Shown: positions 1-6,819, numbered from the stretch's first letter. The stretch: 10,122 bases of DNA from Bacteroidales bacterium (GCA_017507285.1 JAFWBF010000001.1:1-10122); one strand, 5' to 3'. Numbers and translations are program-made. Notes: generated from the letters alone by a model not told the origin.

Positions 1-10
1 AAATTTAAAG

Positions 11-29
11 CTCTGATTCTTTATCAGAG
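11..29. other. Small perfect stem-loop
   Basis: A perfect 7-bp stem, CTCTGAT (11-17) with ATCAGAG (23-29), closes a 5-nt loop. There is no T tract on the + side. On the - strand a T-rich stretch follows. It may be the terminator of a gene ending just left of the window, but the missing T run on the + strand makes this weak. Confidence 0.35.
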
Positions 30-159
30 TAAACCAAAAATAGTCGTAATAGTGAATGATGTAAACTATAAATAGTCGATAATTATTAACTAGTCAACTT
101 AAATCAGTCTCAAGATACAGATGTGACAACCTAAATCAGCAAAACACAGCGAATCCCAA

Positions 160-269
160 ACTCCCATACTTACGCACCAAAAGTGCCATACTTTTGACCC
201 GTAACTCCCATACTTTCATCCCCTAAGTGCCATACTTTTGACCCATAAACCGCATAGTTTTTAGTTGGA
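160..269. repeat. Five tandem 22-bp units, alternating two types
   Basis: Units are 160-181, 182-203, 204-225, 226-247 and a degenerate 248-269. The first four share the core CCATACTT at the same offset. They alternate between a type beginning ACTCCCATACTT (units 1 and 3) and a type beginning AGTGCCATACTTTTGACCC (units 2 and 4). Units 2 and 4 differ at one base in 22, so there is a 44-bp higher-order period. Twenty-two base pairs is about two helical turns, which puts the cores on one face of the DNA, as in iterons or multi-site operators. Units 2 and 4 also contain an exact TAnnTTTG match (TACTTTTG at 189-196 and 233-240), the Bacteroidota -7 element. The repeats are clear; their role is not known. 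Confidence 0.85.
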
Positions 270-270
270 G

Positions 271-374
271 ACTACAAGTCCAGAAGACTACGAGACTACG
301 AGTGCTTTTGATTGTCGAACGGCTTTTTTCTCTAAGACAACAAGTCCACAAGACCACGAGTGCTTTTCATTGTC
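271..374. repeat. Two direct copies of a ~35-nt repeat
   Basis: Copy 1 covers 274-316 and copy 2 covers 340-374. Each has a CAAGTCCA-type start, a CGAG block and then TGCTTTTNATTGTC. Copy 1 carries an extra 8 bases that come from a local tandem duplication of GACTACGA (286-293 and 294-301). A third, inverted copy of the first 21 nt lies at 431-451 and matches the reverse complement of copy 2 at 18 of 21 positions, so copy 2 and this segment could also pair in a transcript. Confidence 0.75.
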
Positions 375-415
375 ACACGACGAAGGACATTTTTTTTGAG
401 GACAACGGACAACAG

Positions 416-440
416 ACCGGCTATCGCCCACTTGTTGTCT
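416..440. repeat. 25-nt direct repeat, left copy
   Basis: This segment begins ACCGGCTATCGCCCACTTGT and matches 601-625 at 23 of 25 positions in the same orientation. The two copies flank the large hairpin at 457-565, starting 185 bp apart. Its right part overlaps the inverted copy of the upstream repeat family (431-451), so the two repeat families are interleaved. Confidence 0.8.
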
Positions 441-456
441 TGTAGACTTGTTGACT

Positions 457-572
457 CTGAAAATCGGCGGCGACGTTGAAAGCCCTACGACCTTCCCACC
501 CCTAAGTATCCCCCTATAAGGGGGGATACAGGGGTGAGGTCGGGCTAACAACGTCGAATTTTCAGTTTTTTT
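457..572. repeat. Large imperfect inverted repeat (hairpin) with T tract
   Basis: The arms start at CTGAAAAT (457-464) and end at ATTTTCAG (558-565). Matching blocks in order are CTGAAAAT, CGACGTTG, AGCCC, GACCT, CACCCCT and GTATCCCCC. They are separated by short bulges, all on the left arm apart from one AA/TT mismatch, and close on a TATAAG loop (515-520). The innermost 9-bp stem, 506-514 with 521-529, is perfect. Seven T residues follow at 566-572. Transcribed on the + strand this would fold into a ~109-nt hairpin with a terminator-like end. It could be a non-autonomous element, a structured RNA or an oversized terminator. No transposase or flanking target-site duplication was recognised. 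Confidence 0.8.
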
Positions 573-600
573 ATAGTCGAAAGACAAAAGTCGAAGGGCA

Positions 601-646
601 ACCGGCTACCGCCCACTTGTGGTCTCGTTGAGTCGAGGTCTCGTTG
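601..646. repeat. 25-nt direct repeat, right copy, plus 10-nt duplication
   Basis: Positions 601-625 are the second copy of the repeat at 416-440 (two mismatches, T to C and T to G). It runs into GGTCTCGTTG at 621-630, repeated exactly at 637-646 after a 6-nt spacer. It marks the right edge of the repeat-dense zone; beyond about 660 the sequence becomes AT-rich and plain. Confidence 0.75.
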
Positions 647-809
647 TCCTGCAAAGCATAAGCGAAGCCCACAACCGCCTTGGCACGAAAATGAAAAAAA
701 TAAAGCACCAACGAAATATTTTCCCTTGGGGTAATGATTTATATTATAATCTATTACATAGAGAAATATAAGTTTTCAACCGGCGAAAAGAAATAAATAA
801 TGTAGAAAG

Positions 810-842
810 TTTGGTAGAAACGAAGTTTTTTTCGTAATTTTG
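810..842 (+). promoter_or_regulatory. pyrG promoter, Bacteroidota type
   Basis: TTTG at 810-813 (-33 box) is followed after 21 nt by TAATTTTG at 835-842, an exact TAnnTTTG -7 element. This is the spacing expected for the primary sigma factor of Bacteroidota. Transcription would begin near 849 and leave a leader of about 30 nt. A short AAAGG at 868-872 lies 8 nt before the pyrG ATG and could act as a weak ribosome-binding site. Confidence 0.7.
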
Positions 843-880
843 AAGTTTTAATTTGAAGACGTAAAAGAAAGGTATCATAC

Positions 881-2485
881 ATGATCTCAACAAAATACAT
901 ATTCGTAACGGGAGGTGTTACCTCCTCTTTGGGCAAAGGAATTATATCGGCATCGCTAGCCAGCCTGCTTAAGGCCAGAGGCTATTCCGTTACTATCCAA
1001 AAATTGGATCCATATATCAATATCGACCCCGGCACACTGAATCCATACGAACATGGAGAATGCTATGTTACCGAAGACGGTGCTGAAACCGATTTGGATT
1101 TGGGACACTACGAACGTTTTACCAACGTGCCTACATCGCAAGCCAACAACGTTACTACCGGTCGTATATATCAATCGGTTATAGACAAAGAACGTAGAGG
1201 CGAATTTTTGGGAGGTACTGTTCAGGTTATTCCTCATATCACCAACGAAATCAAAGACCGCATAAAAGCACTTGGCAACACTGGTAAATTTGATTTCGTT
1301 ATCACCGAAATAGGTGGTACAGTGGGCGATATAGAAAGCTATCCCTTCATCGAGGCTGTACGCCAGCTAAAATGGTTGTTGGGCAAAAACTGCGTAGTGC
1401 TTCACCTTACCTACATACCATATTTGGCAGCTGCCGGCGAACTAAAAACCAAACCTACACAACACAGTGTGAAAGAACTACTACAACAAGGTGTACAACC
1501 CGATGTGATAATATGTCGCACCGAAAAACCTCTTACCAAGGGTGTAAGAGATAAAATTGCGTTGTTCTGCAACATCGAAAGCGATTGTGTGATAGAAGAC
1601 GGCGATGCCAACTCTATATACGAAGTGCCTATCAAAATGCACGAAGAAAAGTTGGACATTCAGGTGCTGCGCAAACTTGACGTAGAAGTAAAACGCGATA
1701 TAGACCTTTCGCAATGGGAATCTTTCTTATACAAATTGAAAAACCCTATCAACGAGATAACTATAGGTTTGGTAGGAAAATATGTAGAGCTACAAGATGC
1801 CTACAAGTCTATTAGCGAAGCCTTTATACATGCCGGTGCATCGCAACAATGTAAAGTGAACGTAAAAAGCATTCACTCCGAAACCGTTACCGAAGAGAAT
1901 ATGGACGAAAAACTATCGGGCTTAAGCGGTATACTGGTAGCGCCGGGTTTTGGAGCAAGAGGTATAGAAGGAAAAATATTGGCAGTAAAATATGCCAGAG
2001 AGAACAATATACCATTCCTAGGTATATGCCTTGGAATGCAATGTGCGGTCGTAGAGTTTGCTCGAAACGTTTTAGGCTATGCCGATGCTCATTCGGTAGA
2101 AATAATGCCCAACACCACCCACCCGGTTATCAACATGATGGAAGAGCAAAAAAACATTGCCAATATGGGTGGCACTATGCGCTTGGGAGCATATCCTTGC
2201 AAGCTGGAAAAAGGCACCAAAGCCTTTGAAATATACGGTTCGGAAAACATATCGGAACGCCATCGTCATCGCTACGAGTTCAACAACGAATATCTAGAAC
2301 AGTTTAAAGCTGCCGGTATGATACCTTCGGGATGCAACCCCGATACCAACCTGGTAGAAATAGTGGAAATACCTACACACCCATTCTTTGTGGGTGCACA
2401 GTTCCACCCAGAATATAAAAGTACTGTTATGAATCCACACCCATTGTTTGTGGCATTTGTAAAAGCTGCTTCTAAAAGAAAATAA
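881..2485 (+). CDS. pyrG: CTP synthase (glutamine-hydrolysing)
   Basis: This enzyme makes CTP from UTP, ATP and glutamine, the last step of de novo pyrimidine nucleotide synthesis, in the cytosol. The 534-residue length is normal for the family. The N-terminal amidoligase domain (about 1-270) has the P-loop GGVTSSLGKG at 11-20 with Lys19, the EIGGTVGDIES block at 143-153 and the KTKPTQHSVKEL block at 189-200. The C-terminal class I glutamine amidotransferase domain (about 290-534) has the nucleophile Cys383 in GICLGMQ and the His509/Glu511 pair in FHPE. The ATG at 881 gives the canonical start just ahead of the P-loop and sits about 30 nt below the promoter at 810-842. ahcY follows 28 nt after the stop and is probably co-transcribed. 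All key residues are present. Confidence 0.98.
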   Translation: MISTKYIFVTGGVTSSLGKGIISASLASLLKARGYSVTIQKLDPYINIDPGTLNPYEHGECYVTEDGAETDLDLGHYERFTNVPTSQANNVTTGRIYQSVIDKERRGEFLGGTVQVIPHITNEIKDRIKALGNTGKFDFVITEIGGTVGDIESYPFIEAVRQLKWLLGKNCVVLHLTYIPYLAAAGELKTKPTQHSVKELLQQGVQPDVIICRTEKPLTKGVRDKIALFCNIESDCVIEDGDANSIYEVPIKMHEEKLDIQVLRKLDVEVKRDIDLSQWESFLYKLKNPINEITIGLVGKYVELQDAYKSISEAFIHAGASQQCKVNVKSIHSETVTEENMDEKLSGLSGILVAPGFGARGIEGKILAVKYARENNIPFLGICLGMQCAVVEFARNVLGYADAHSVEIMPNTTHPVINMMEEQKNIANMGGTMRLGAYPCKLEKGTKAFEIYGSENISERHRHRYEFNNEYLEQFKAAGMIPSGCNPDTNLVEIVEIPTHPFFVGAQFHPEYKSTVMNPHPLFVAFVKAASKRK

Positions 2486-2513
2486 TATACAGATTAAATA
2501 TATAGTAAAAAAA

Positions 2514-3923
2514 ATGACAGACCAAAATATAACATATAAAGTTGCCGACATTAATCTAAAAGATTGGGGCAGAAAAGAATTGGACACCGCCGAAAAAGAA
2601 ATGCCGGGCTTGATGGCCTTGCGTAAGAAATACGGAAAGGAAAAACCGCTAAACGGTGTACGCATCATGGGCTCGTTGCACATGACCATACAAACTGCCG
2701 TGCTTATCGAAACATTGAAAGAGTTGGGTGCCGACGTACGTTGGGCAAGCTGTAATATATTTTCAACCCAAGACCATGCTGCTGCTGCTATAGCTGCTAC
2801 CGGAACACCGGTGTTTGCATGGAAAGGCGAAACATTGGAAGAGTATTGGTGGTGTACAAATCAGGCACTGACCTTCCCCGGTGGTAAAGGTCCGCAACTG
2901 ATAGTGGACGATGGTGGCGACGCTACATTGCTTATCCACAAGGGTGTGGCAATAGAAAACGACCCATCGCTACTAGACAAAACTCCAAGCAACGCCGAAG
3001 AAGGAGTTATATTAAACACATTGAGAGCCGTATATAAAGAAAATCCAACCAAATGGCACGATATGCTTAAGGAACTTCGCGGAGTATCGGAAGAAACCAC
3101 AACAGGTGTTCATCGCTTGTACCAAATGATGGAACGTGGCGAGCTTCTTATACCGGCCATCAACGTAAACGATTCTGTAACAAAGTCTAAGTTCGACAAT
3201 CTTTATGGCTGTCGCGAATCGTTGGCCGATGGTATAAAACGTGCTACCGATGTGATGATAGCCGGCAAAGTGGTTGTGGTATGTGGCTACGGCGATGTGG
3301 GCAAAGGATGTGCACACTCTATGCGTACCTACGGAGCAAGAGTGCTTGTAACAGAAATAGACCCAATATGTGCATTGCAAGCAGCAATGGAAGGTTTTGA
3401 AGTAACCACACTGCAAGACGCATTGAAAGAAGGTAATATATACGTAACAACCACAGGCAACTGCGACGTTATCACTGCCGAAGATATTGCCAACATGAAA
3501 GATGAAGCCATCGTGTGCAACATTGGTCACTTCGACAACGAAATACAAGTGGAACGCCTTGAAAAATGGGAAGGAATAAAGAAGATAAACATCAAACCAC
3601 AAGTGGATAAGTACATCTTCCCCGACGGACATTGCATATACCTATTGGCCGAAGGACGTTTGGTAAACCTTGGCTGTGCCACAGGTCACCCATCGTTTGT
3701 GATGAGCAACTCGTTTACCAACCAAACATTGGCACAAATAGAACTATGGCAAAACCAATACGAAGTGGGTGTGTACCGCCTGCCCAAACATTTGGATGAA
3801 GAAGTGGCACGCCTACACTTGGAACAAATTGGTGTAAAACTTACCAAGCTTACACAAAAACAAGCGGACTATATAGGTGTTCCGGTAAACGGACCCTTCA
3901 AAGCCGACCACTACAGATATTAG
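2514..3923 (+). CDS. ahcY: Adenosylhomocysteinase (SAH hydrolase)
   Basis: This NAD-dependent enzyme reversibly splits S-adenosylhomocysteine into adenosine and homocysteine. That removes the inhibitory product of SAM-dependent methylations and feeds methionine regeneration. Visible features are the family signature SCNIFSTQDHAAAAI at 79-93, a DDGGD substrate-pocket motif at 132-136, SEETTTG at 192-198, the SVTKSKFDN block at 221-229 carrying the Lys and Asp that contact substrate, the Rossmann NAD motif GYGDVGKG at 258-265, and the conserved C-terminus KADHYRY. At 469 residues it is the longer bacterial form, with an insertion around 145-190 compared with the ~430-residue animal enzyme. The ATG is preceded by an A-rich stretch with no Shine-Dalgarno. 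It is probably in an operon with pyrG; no separate promoter was seen in the 28-nt gap. Confidence 0.98.
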   Translation: MTDQNITYKVADINLKDWGRKELDTAEKEMPGLMALRKKYGKEKPLNGVRIMGSLHMTIQTAVLIETLKELGADVRWASCNIFSTQDHAAAAIAATGTPVFAWKGETLEEYWWCTNQALTFPGGKGPQLIVDDGGDATLLIHKGVAIENDPSLLDKTPSNAEEGVILNTLRAVYKENPTKWHDMLKELRGVSEETTTGVHRLYQMMERGELLIPAINVNDSVTKSKFDNLYGCRESLADGIKRATDVMIAGKVVVVCGYGDVGKGCAHSMRTYGARVLVTEIDPICALQAAMEGFEVTTLQDALKEGNIYVTTTGNCDVITAEDIANMKDEAIVCNIGHFDNEIQVERLEKWEGIKKINIKPQVDKYIFPDGHCIYLLAEGRLVNLGCATGHPSFVMSNSFTNQTLAQIELWQNQYEVGVYRLPKHLDEEVARLHLEQIGVKLTKLTQKQADYIGVPVNGPFKADHYRY

Positions 3924-3946
3924 AAGTTCGTTTCATAAATTATATT

Positions 3947-3981
3947 ATACATAGTGGTGTGGCTTTGCATACACTATGTAT
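3947..3981 (+). other. Perfect 10-bp stem-loop just before the tRNA gene
   Basis: ATACATAGTG (3947-3956) pairs perfectly with CACTATGTAT (3972-3981) around a 15-nt loop. The right arm ends 2 nt before the tRNA. There is no T tract, so it is not a normal intrinsic terminator. It may help 5' processing of the tRNA precursor, protect the ahcY 3' end, or be a protein-binding dyad. Confidence 0.5.
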
Positions 3982-3983
3982 CC

Positions 3984-4057
3984 GGCCCCGTAGTTCAGCT
4001 GAATAGAACGTCAGATTCCGGTTCTGAAAGTCGGGGGTTTGAATCCCTCCGGGGTCA
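3984..4057 (+). tRNA. tRNA-Arg (anticodon CCG)
   Basis: A full cloverleaf can be drawn. The acceptor is GGCCCCG with CGGGGTC (one G-T pair), the D stem is GTTC/GAAC, the anticodon stem is TCAGA/TCTGA around loop TTCCGGT (anticodon CCG, reading CGG), the variable loop is AAGTC, and the T stem is GGGGG/CCCTC around loop TTTGAAT. The discriminator is A at 4057, and the 3' CCA is not encoded (the gene continues CAT). The G15-C48 Levitt pair is kept. Unusually, position 19 is A instead of G and position 56 is T instead of C, so the tertiary 19-56 pair is changed but still complementary. It lies 60 nt after ahcY and is followed by a terminator. CGG codons do occur nearby, for example one in dnaB and one in the lipid kinase gene. 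Confidence 0.95.
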
Positions 4058-4084
4058 CATAGGACAAAAAAAAAGAACATACAC

Positions 4085-4116
4085 AAAAAGCCAACTTTTG
4101 TTATAGTTGGCTTTTT
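4085..4116 (+). terminator. Intrinsic terminator after the tRNA gene
   Basis: AAAAAGCCAAC (4085-4095) pairs perfectly with GTTGGCTTTTT (4106-4116) across a 10-nt loop, and the right arm itself forms the T tract. It ends 20 nt before the dnaB start, so it should end the pyrG-ahcY-tRNA transcript. The symmetric A and T tracts would allow it to work on the other strand too. Confidence 0.85.
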
Positions 4117-4136
4117 GTTCCCATTAAAACACCATT

Positions 4137-5642
4137 ATGGAAAATATTGCCAAAAGGACACGAAATAAGAGAATAAGCTACGATGATGCTTTTGCTGTGA
4201 ACGGCAAAACGCCACCACAGGCATTGGATTTGGAAGAATCGGTTTTGGGAGCCCTGATGCTCGACCAAAATGCCCTTACCAATACCATAGAAATAATACA
4301 TCCCGAATATTTCTACAAACCCGAACATCAGCTGATATTTAAAGCTATAGTAAGTTTGTTTGAAAAATCGAACCCTGTGGATATACTTACGGTAGTGGAA
4401 GCACTACGTAGTTCCGGCAATTTGGAAGCTGCCGGAGGTGCCTACTATGTTTCGCAACTGACAAACCGTGTGGTATCGGCAGCACACATTGAATATCACG
4501 CTCGTGTTCTTTCGGAAAAATATATACAACGCGAACTTATACGGGTATCAACCGAAACACTTACCGACTCGTACGACGAGACCACCGATGTAATAGAACT
4601 ATTAGACCGTACGGAACAACGCCTGATGGACATAACGGAAAACAATTTCCGTCGCGACTACTCGGATATGTCAACACTTATGCGTGAAGCCTACGACCAG
4701 ATAGAATCGTCGCAAGAAAGTAAAAGTGGTGTAAGCGGATTGCCAACAGGATTTGTAGAACTGGACCGCCATACCGCAGGATTCCAACGTGGTACCCTTA
4801 TCATATTGGCAGCACGTCCTGCTATGGGTAAAACGGCTTTTGCACTATCCATAGCCCGAAATATGGCAATAGACCACAACATACCTATTGCTTTCTTTTC
4901 GCTGGAAATGACAGGTGTGGAACTAGCCATGCGTCTGATATCGAGCGAATCGGAAATATCGTCGAGCTTGTTTAAAAAAGGAGGTATGGAAGAATGGCAA
5001 AAACAACAGCTATATCAGAAAAGCGAACGCCTAAACAACGCACCTATATATATCGATGACACCTCGCAACTGACAATTTTTGAGCTACGAGCCAAATGTC
5101 GCCGACTGAAACAGCGCTACGGAATAGAAATGGTGTTTATAGACTATTTACAACTTATGCACGGAGGTAGCGATAATAAGAACGGCAACCGCGAACAAGA
5201 AATCAGCACAATATCGCGTCAGCTTAAAGCATTGTCTAAAGAATTGAACATACCCATATTGGCTCTATCACAGCTGAGCCGTGCAGTAGAAACACGTGGT
5301 GGCGATAAGAAACCACAACTTTCCGACCTTCGCGAATCGGGAGCTATAGAACAGGATGCCGACATTGTTATGTTTATATATAGACCGGAATACTATGGGT
5401 TGGACTCGGACGACAAAGGCAGCACCCTTGGCAAAGCCGACATCATATTGGCAAAACACCGTAGTGGTGGCACAGGCGAGGTGCGACTAAGATTTGTTGG
5501 AAAGTATGCACGTTTTGAAAACGACTATGATTATGATATGGATGGAATAGGCAGCATGTCGCCAAACTCCAACTTCGATAGCGGTATGGGAAGTGTAACG
5601 ATAGACTCCAAAATGAATACCGACGATGATGTTCCATTCTAA
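4137..5642 (+). CDS. dnaB: Replicative DNA helicase DnaB
   Basis: This is the hexameric ATP-driven helicase that unwinds DNA at the replication fork and works with primase. The N-terminal all-alpha domain (about 25-130) is followed by a linker and the RecA-like motor (about 195-460). The motor has Walker A ARPAMGKT (226-233), catalytic Glu257 in FFSLEM, Walker B VFIDYLQL (333-340), LSQLSR (377-382), the DLRESGAIEQDAD block (397-409) and the arginine finger region KHRSGGTG (440-447). No intein is present. It has 501 residues, about 30 more than E. coli DnaB. The extra length is mainly a disordered acidic tail after 461, rich in D, S, G and M, ending DDDVPF like the C-terminal tip of single-stranded DNA-binding protein. 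No clear promoter was found between the terminator and the ATG, so expression may rely on a divergent promoter or on readthrough. Confidence 0.97.
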   Translation: MENIAKRTRNKRISYDDAFAVNGKTPPQALDLEESVLGALMLDQNALTNTIEIIHPEYFYKPEHQLIFKAIVSLFEKSNPVDILTVVEALRSSGNLEAAGGAYYVSQLTNRVVSAAHIEYHARVLSEKYIQRELIRVSTETLTDSYDETTDVIELLDRTEQRLMDITENNFRRDYSDMSTLMREAYDQIESSQESKSGVSGLPTGFVELDRHTAGFQRGTLIILAARPAMGKTAFALSIARNMAIDHNIPIAFFSLEMTGVELAMRLISSESEISSSLFKKGGMEEWQKQQLYQKSERLNNAPIYIDDTSQLTIFELRAKCRRLKQRYGIEMVFIDYLQLMHGGSDNKNGNREQEISTISRQLKALSKELNIPILALSQLSRAVETRGGDKKPQLSDLRESGAIEQDADIVMFIYRPEYYGLDSDDKGSTLGKADIILAKHRSGGTGEVRLRFVGKYARFENDYDYDMDGIGSMSPNSNFDSGMGSVTIDSKMNTDDDVPF

Positions 5643-5682
5643 AAAGATATAAAGAAACGATACACATATAGAAAAAAAATAG

Positions 5683-5690
5683 TATCTTTG
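5683..5690 (+). promoter_or_regulatory. Candidate prfA -7 element
   Basis: TATCTTTG is an exact TAnnTTTG match, 20 nt before the prfA ATG, which suggests transcription from about 5697 with a very short leader. No good TTTG -33 box lies at the expected distance; the upstream stretch is A-rich. The leader ends in AGAGAG directly before the ATG. Confidence 0.55.
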
Positions 5691-5710
5691 CAAACCTAAA
5701 CAATAGAGAG

Positions 5711-6781
5711 ATGTTAGAAAAATTAGAAGCTATAAACATTAGATTTCAAGAACTTGAAAAAGAAATGAATAATCCCGACATAATGTCGGATATGAAGCGT
5801 TTTGTAAAGCTGAATAAAGATTATAAGGATTTGCTACCAGTTATAGCGGCCTACAAAGAATATAAAGATGTACTTGGAAATATAGCCAACTGCAAGGAAA
5901 TTCTATCGACCGAAAAGGATGAGGAGTTTCGCGAAATGGCCAAGTTGGAACTATCGGAATTCACCACCCGACGCGACCAGATGGAAGAAGACATCCGTTT
6001 GATGCTTATACCTGCTGATCCACAAGATGGCAAAAATGCCGTAGTGGAAATACGTGGTGGTACAGGTGGCGACGAGGCTAGCATATTTGCCGGAGACCTA
6101 TTTAGAATGTACACCCACTACTGCGAAAAACGCAATTGGAAAATAGAGATAGTGGATTATACCGAAGGTACAGCCGGAGGGTACAAAGAAATAGTGTTCA
6201 ACGTTATAGGTGAAAATGTATATGGACAGTTAAAATACGAATCGGGAGTACACCGCGTGCAACGTGTACCTCAAACCGAAACACAAGGTCGTGTACACAC
6301 CTCGGCAGCATCGGTAGTAGTTTTGCCCGAAGCTGAAGAATTTGATGTAGAACTTAAGCAATCGGATATTCGCAAGGACACATTCTGCTCATCAGGACCG
6401 GGAGGACAATCGGTCAACACAACCTACTCTGCCATACGCCTTACACACATCCCCACAGGTATAGTGGTATCATGTCAAGACCAAAAGTCGCAGATAAAGA
6501 ACTTGGAAAAAGCTATGGTGGTGTTGCGTACTCGCTTGTTTGAAAGAGAATACAACAAGTATTTGGAAGAAATGTCGTCGAAGCGTAAAACTATGGTTTC
6601 CACCGGCGACCGCTCGGCAAAGGTGCGTACATACAACTACCCTCAAAGCCGTGTTACCGACCACCGAATAGGCTACACCATGTACAACCTTTCGGCATAC
6701 ATGGATGGAGATATACAAGACCTTATTGACGCTTTGCAATTGGCCGAAAACGCCGAACGACTAAAAGAAGCTGTAGGTTGA
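5711..6781 (+). CDS. prfA: Peptide chain release factor 1
   Basis: This factor recognises UAA and UAG stop codons in the ribosomal A site and triggers peptidyl-tRNA hydrolysis. The 356-residue length is standard. The N-terminal helical domain (about 1-100) is followed by the decoding domain with the tripeptide PQT at 187-189 in HRVQRVPQTETQGR. This fits the PxT rule of RF1 and rules out the SPF motif of RF2. The catalytic GGQ is at 231-233 in SSGPGGQSVNTT, the form typical of Bacteroidota, where many other bacteria have AGGQHVNTT. The Gln can be expected to be methylated by PrmC, which is not in this window. It has its own likely -7 element upstream and is followed 38 nt later by the lipid kinase gene, so those two may share a transcript. 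Confidence 0.97.
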   Translation: MLEKLEAINIRFQELEKEMNNPDIMSDMKRFVKLNKDYKDLLPVIAAYKEYKDVLGNIANCKEILSTEKDEEFREMAKLELSEFTTRRDQMEEDIRLMLIPADPQDGKNAVVEIRGGTGGDEASIFAGDLFRMYTHYCEKRNWKIEIVDYTEGTAGGYKEIVFNVIGENVYGQLKYESGVHRVQRVPQTETQGRVHTSAASVVVLPEAEEFDVELKQSDIRKDTFCSSGPGGQSVNTTYSAIRLTHIPTGIVVSCQDQKSQIKNLEKAMVVLRTRLFEREYNKYLEEMSSKRKTMVSTGDRSAKVRTYNYPQSRVTDHRIGYTMYNLSAYMDGDIQDLIDALQLAENAERLKEAVG

Positions 6782-6819
6782 TAAACAAAATAAACCTTTT
6801 TCATAAAGAATAGGTAATA

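Larger units (their letters stand above)
1..809. other. Repeat-rich intergenic region, no credible gene
   Basis: No reading frame on either strand looks like a real protein here. The longest, a 99-codon frame on the - strand at 288-587, lies across the repeats and its product is low in recognisable structure. The first 150 bases are AT-rich. From about 160 to 650 the sequence is dominated by tandem, direct and inverted repeats, annotated separately. From about 660 to 809 it is AT-rich again and leads into the pyrG promoter. The pyrG promoter is complete without this region, so the repeats are unlikely to be its core control region. They may be an intergenic repeat family, a non-coding RNA locus or the remains of a small non-autonomous element; the sequence alone does not decide. 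Confidence 0.75.

Noticed and set aside
160..269. Possible CRISPR array
   Set aside because: The 22-bp units are contiguous with no unique spacers, and no cas genes are near.
288..587. 99-codon open frame on the - strand
   Set aside because: It lies across the repeats and the large hairpin; its composition follows the repeats, and there is no domain or plausible ribosome-binding context.
2932..2940. Perfect DnaA box TTATCCACA
   Set aside because: It is a single copy inside the ahcY coding sequence (codons for LIHK) with no cluster or AT-rich unwinding region; probably chance.
3012..3632. 206-codon open frame on the - strand within ahcY
   Set aside because: It is antisense to a well-conserved enzyme gene; its Tyr/Phe/Cys/His-rich product reflects the complement of ahcY codons.
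3960..3967. TGGCTTTG as a tRNA promoter -7 element
   Set aside because: It breaks the invariant TA at the start of the element, lies in a hairpin loop and has no upstream TTTG at the right distance.
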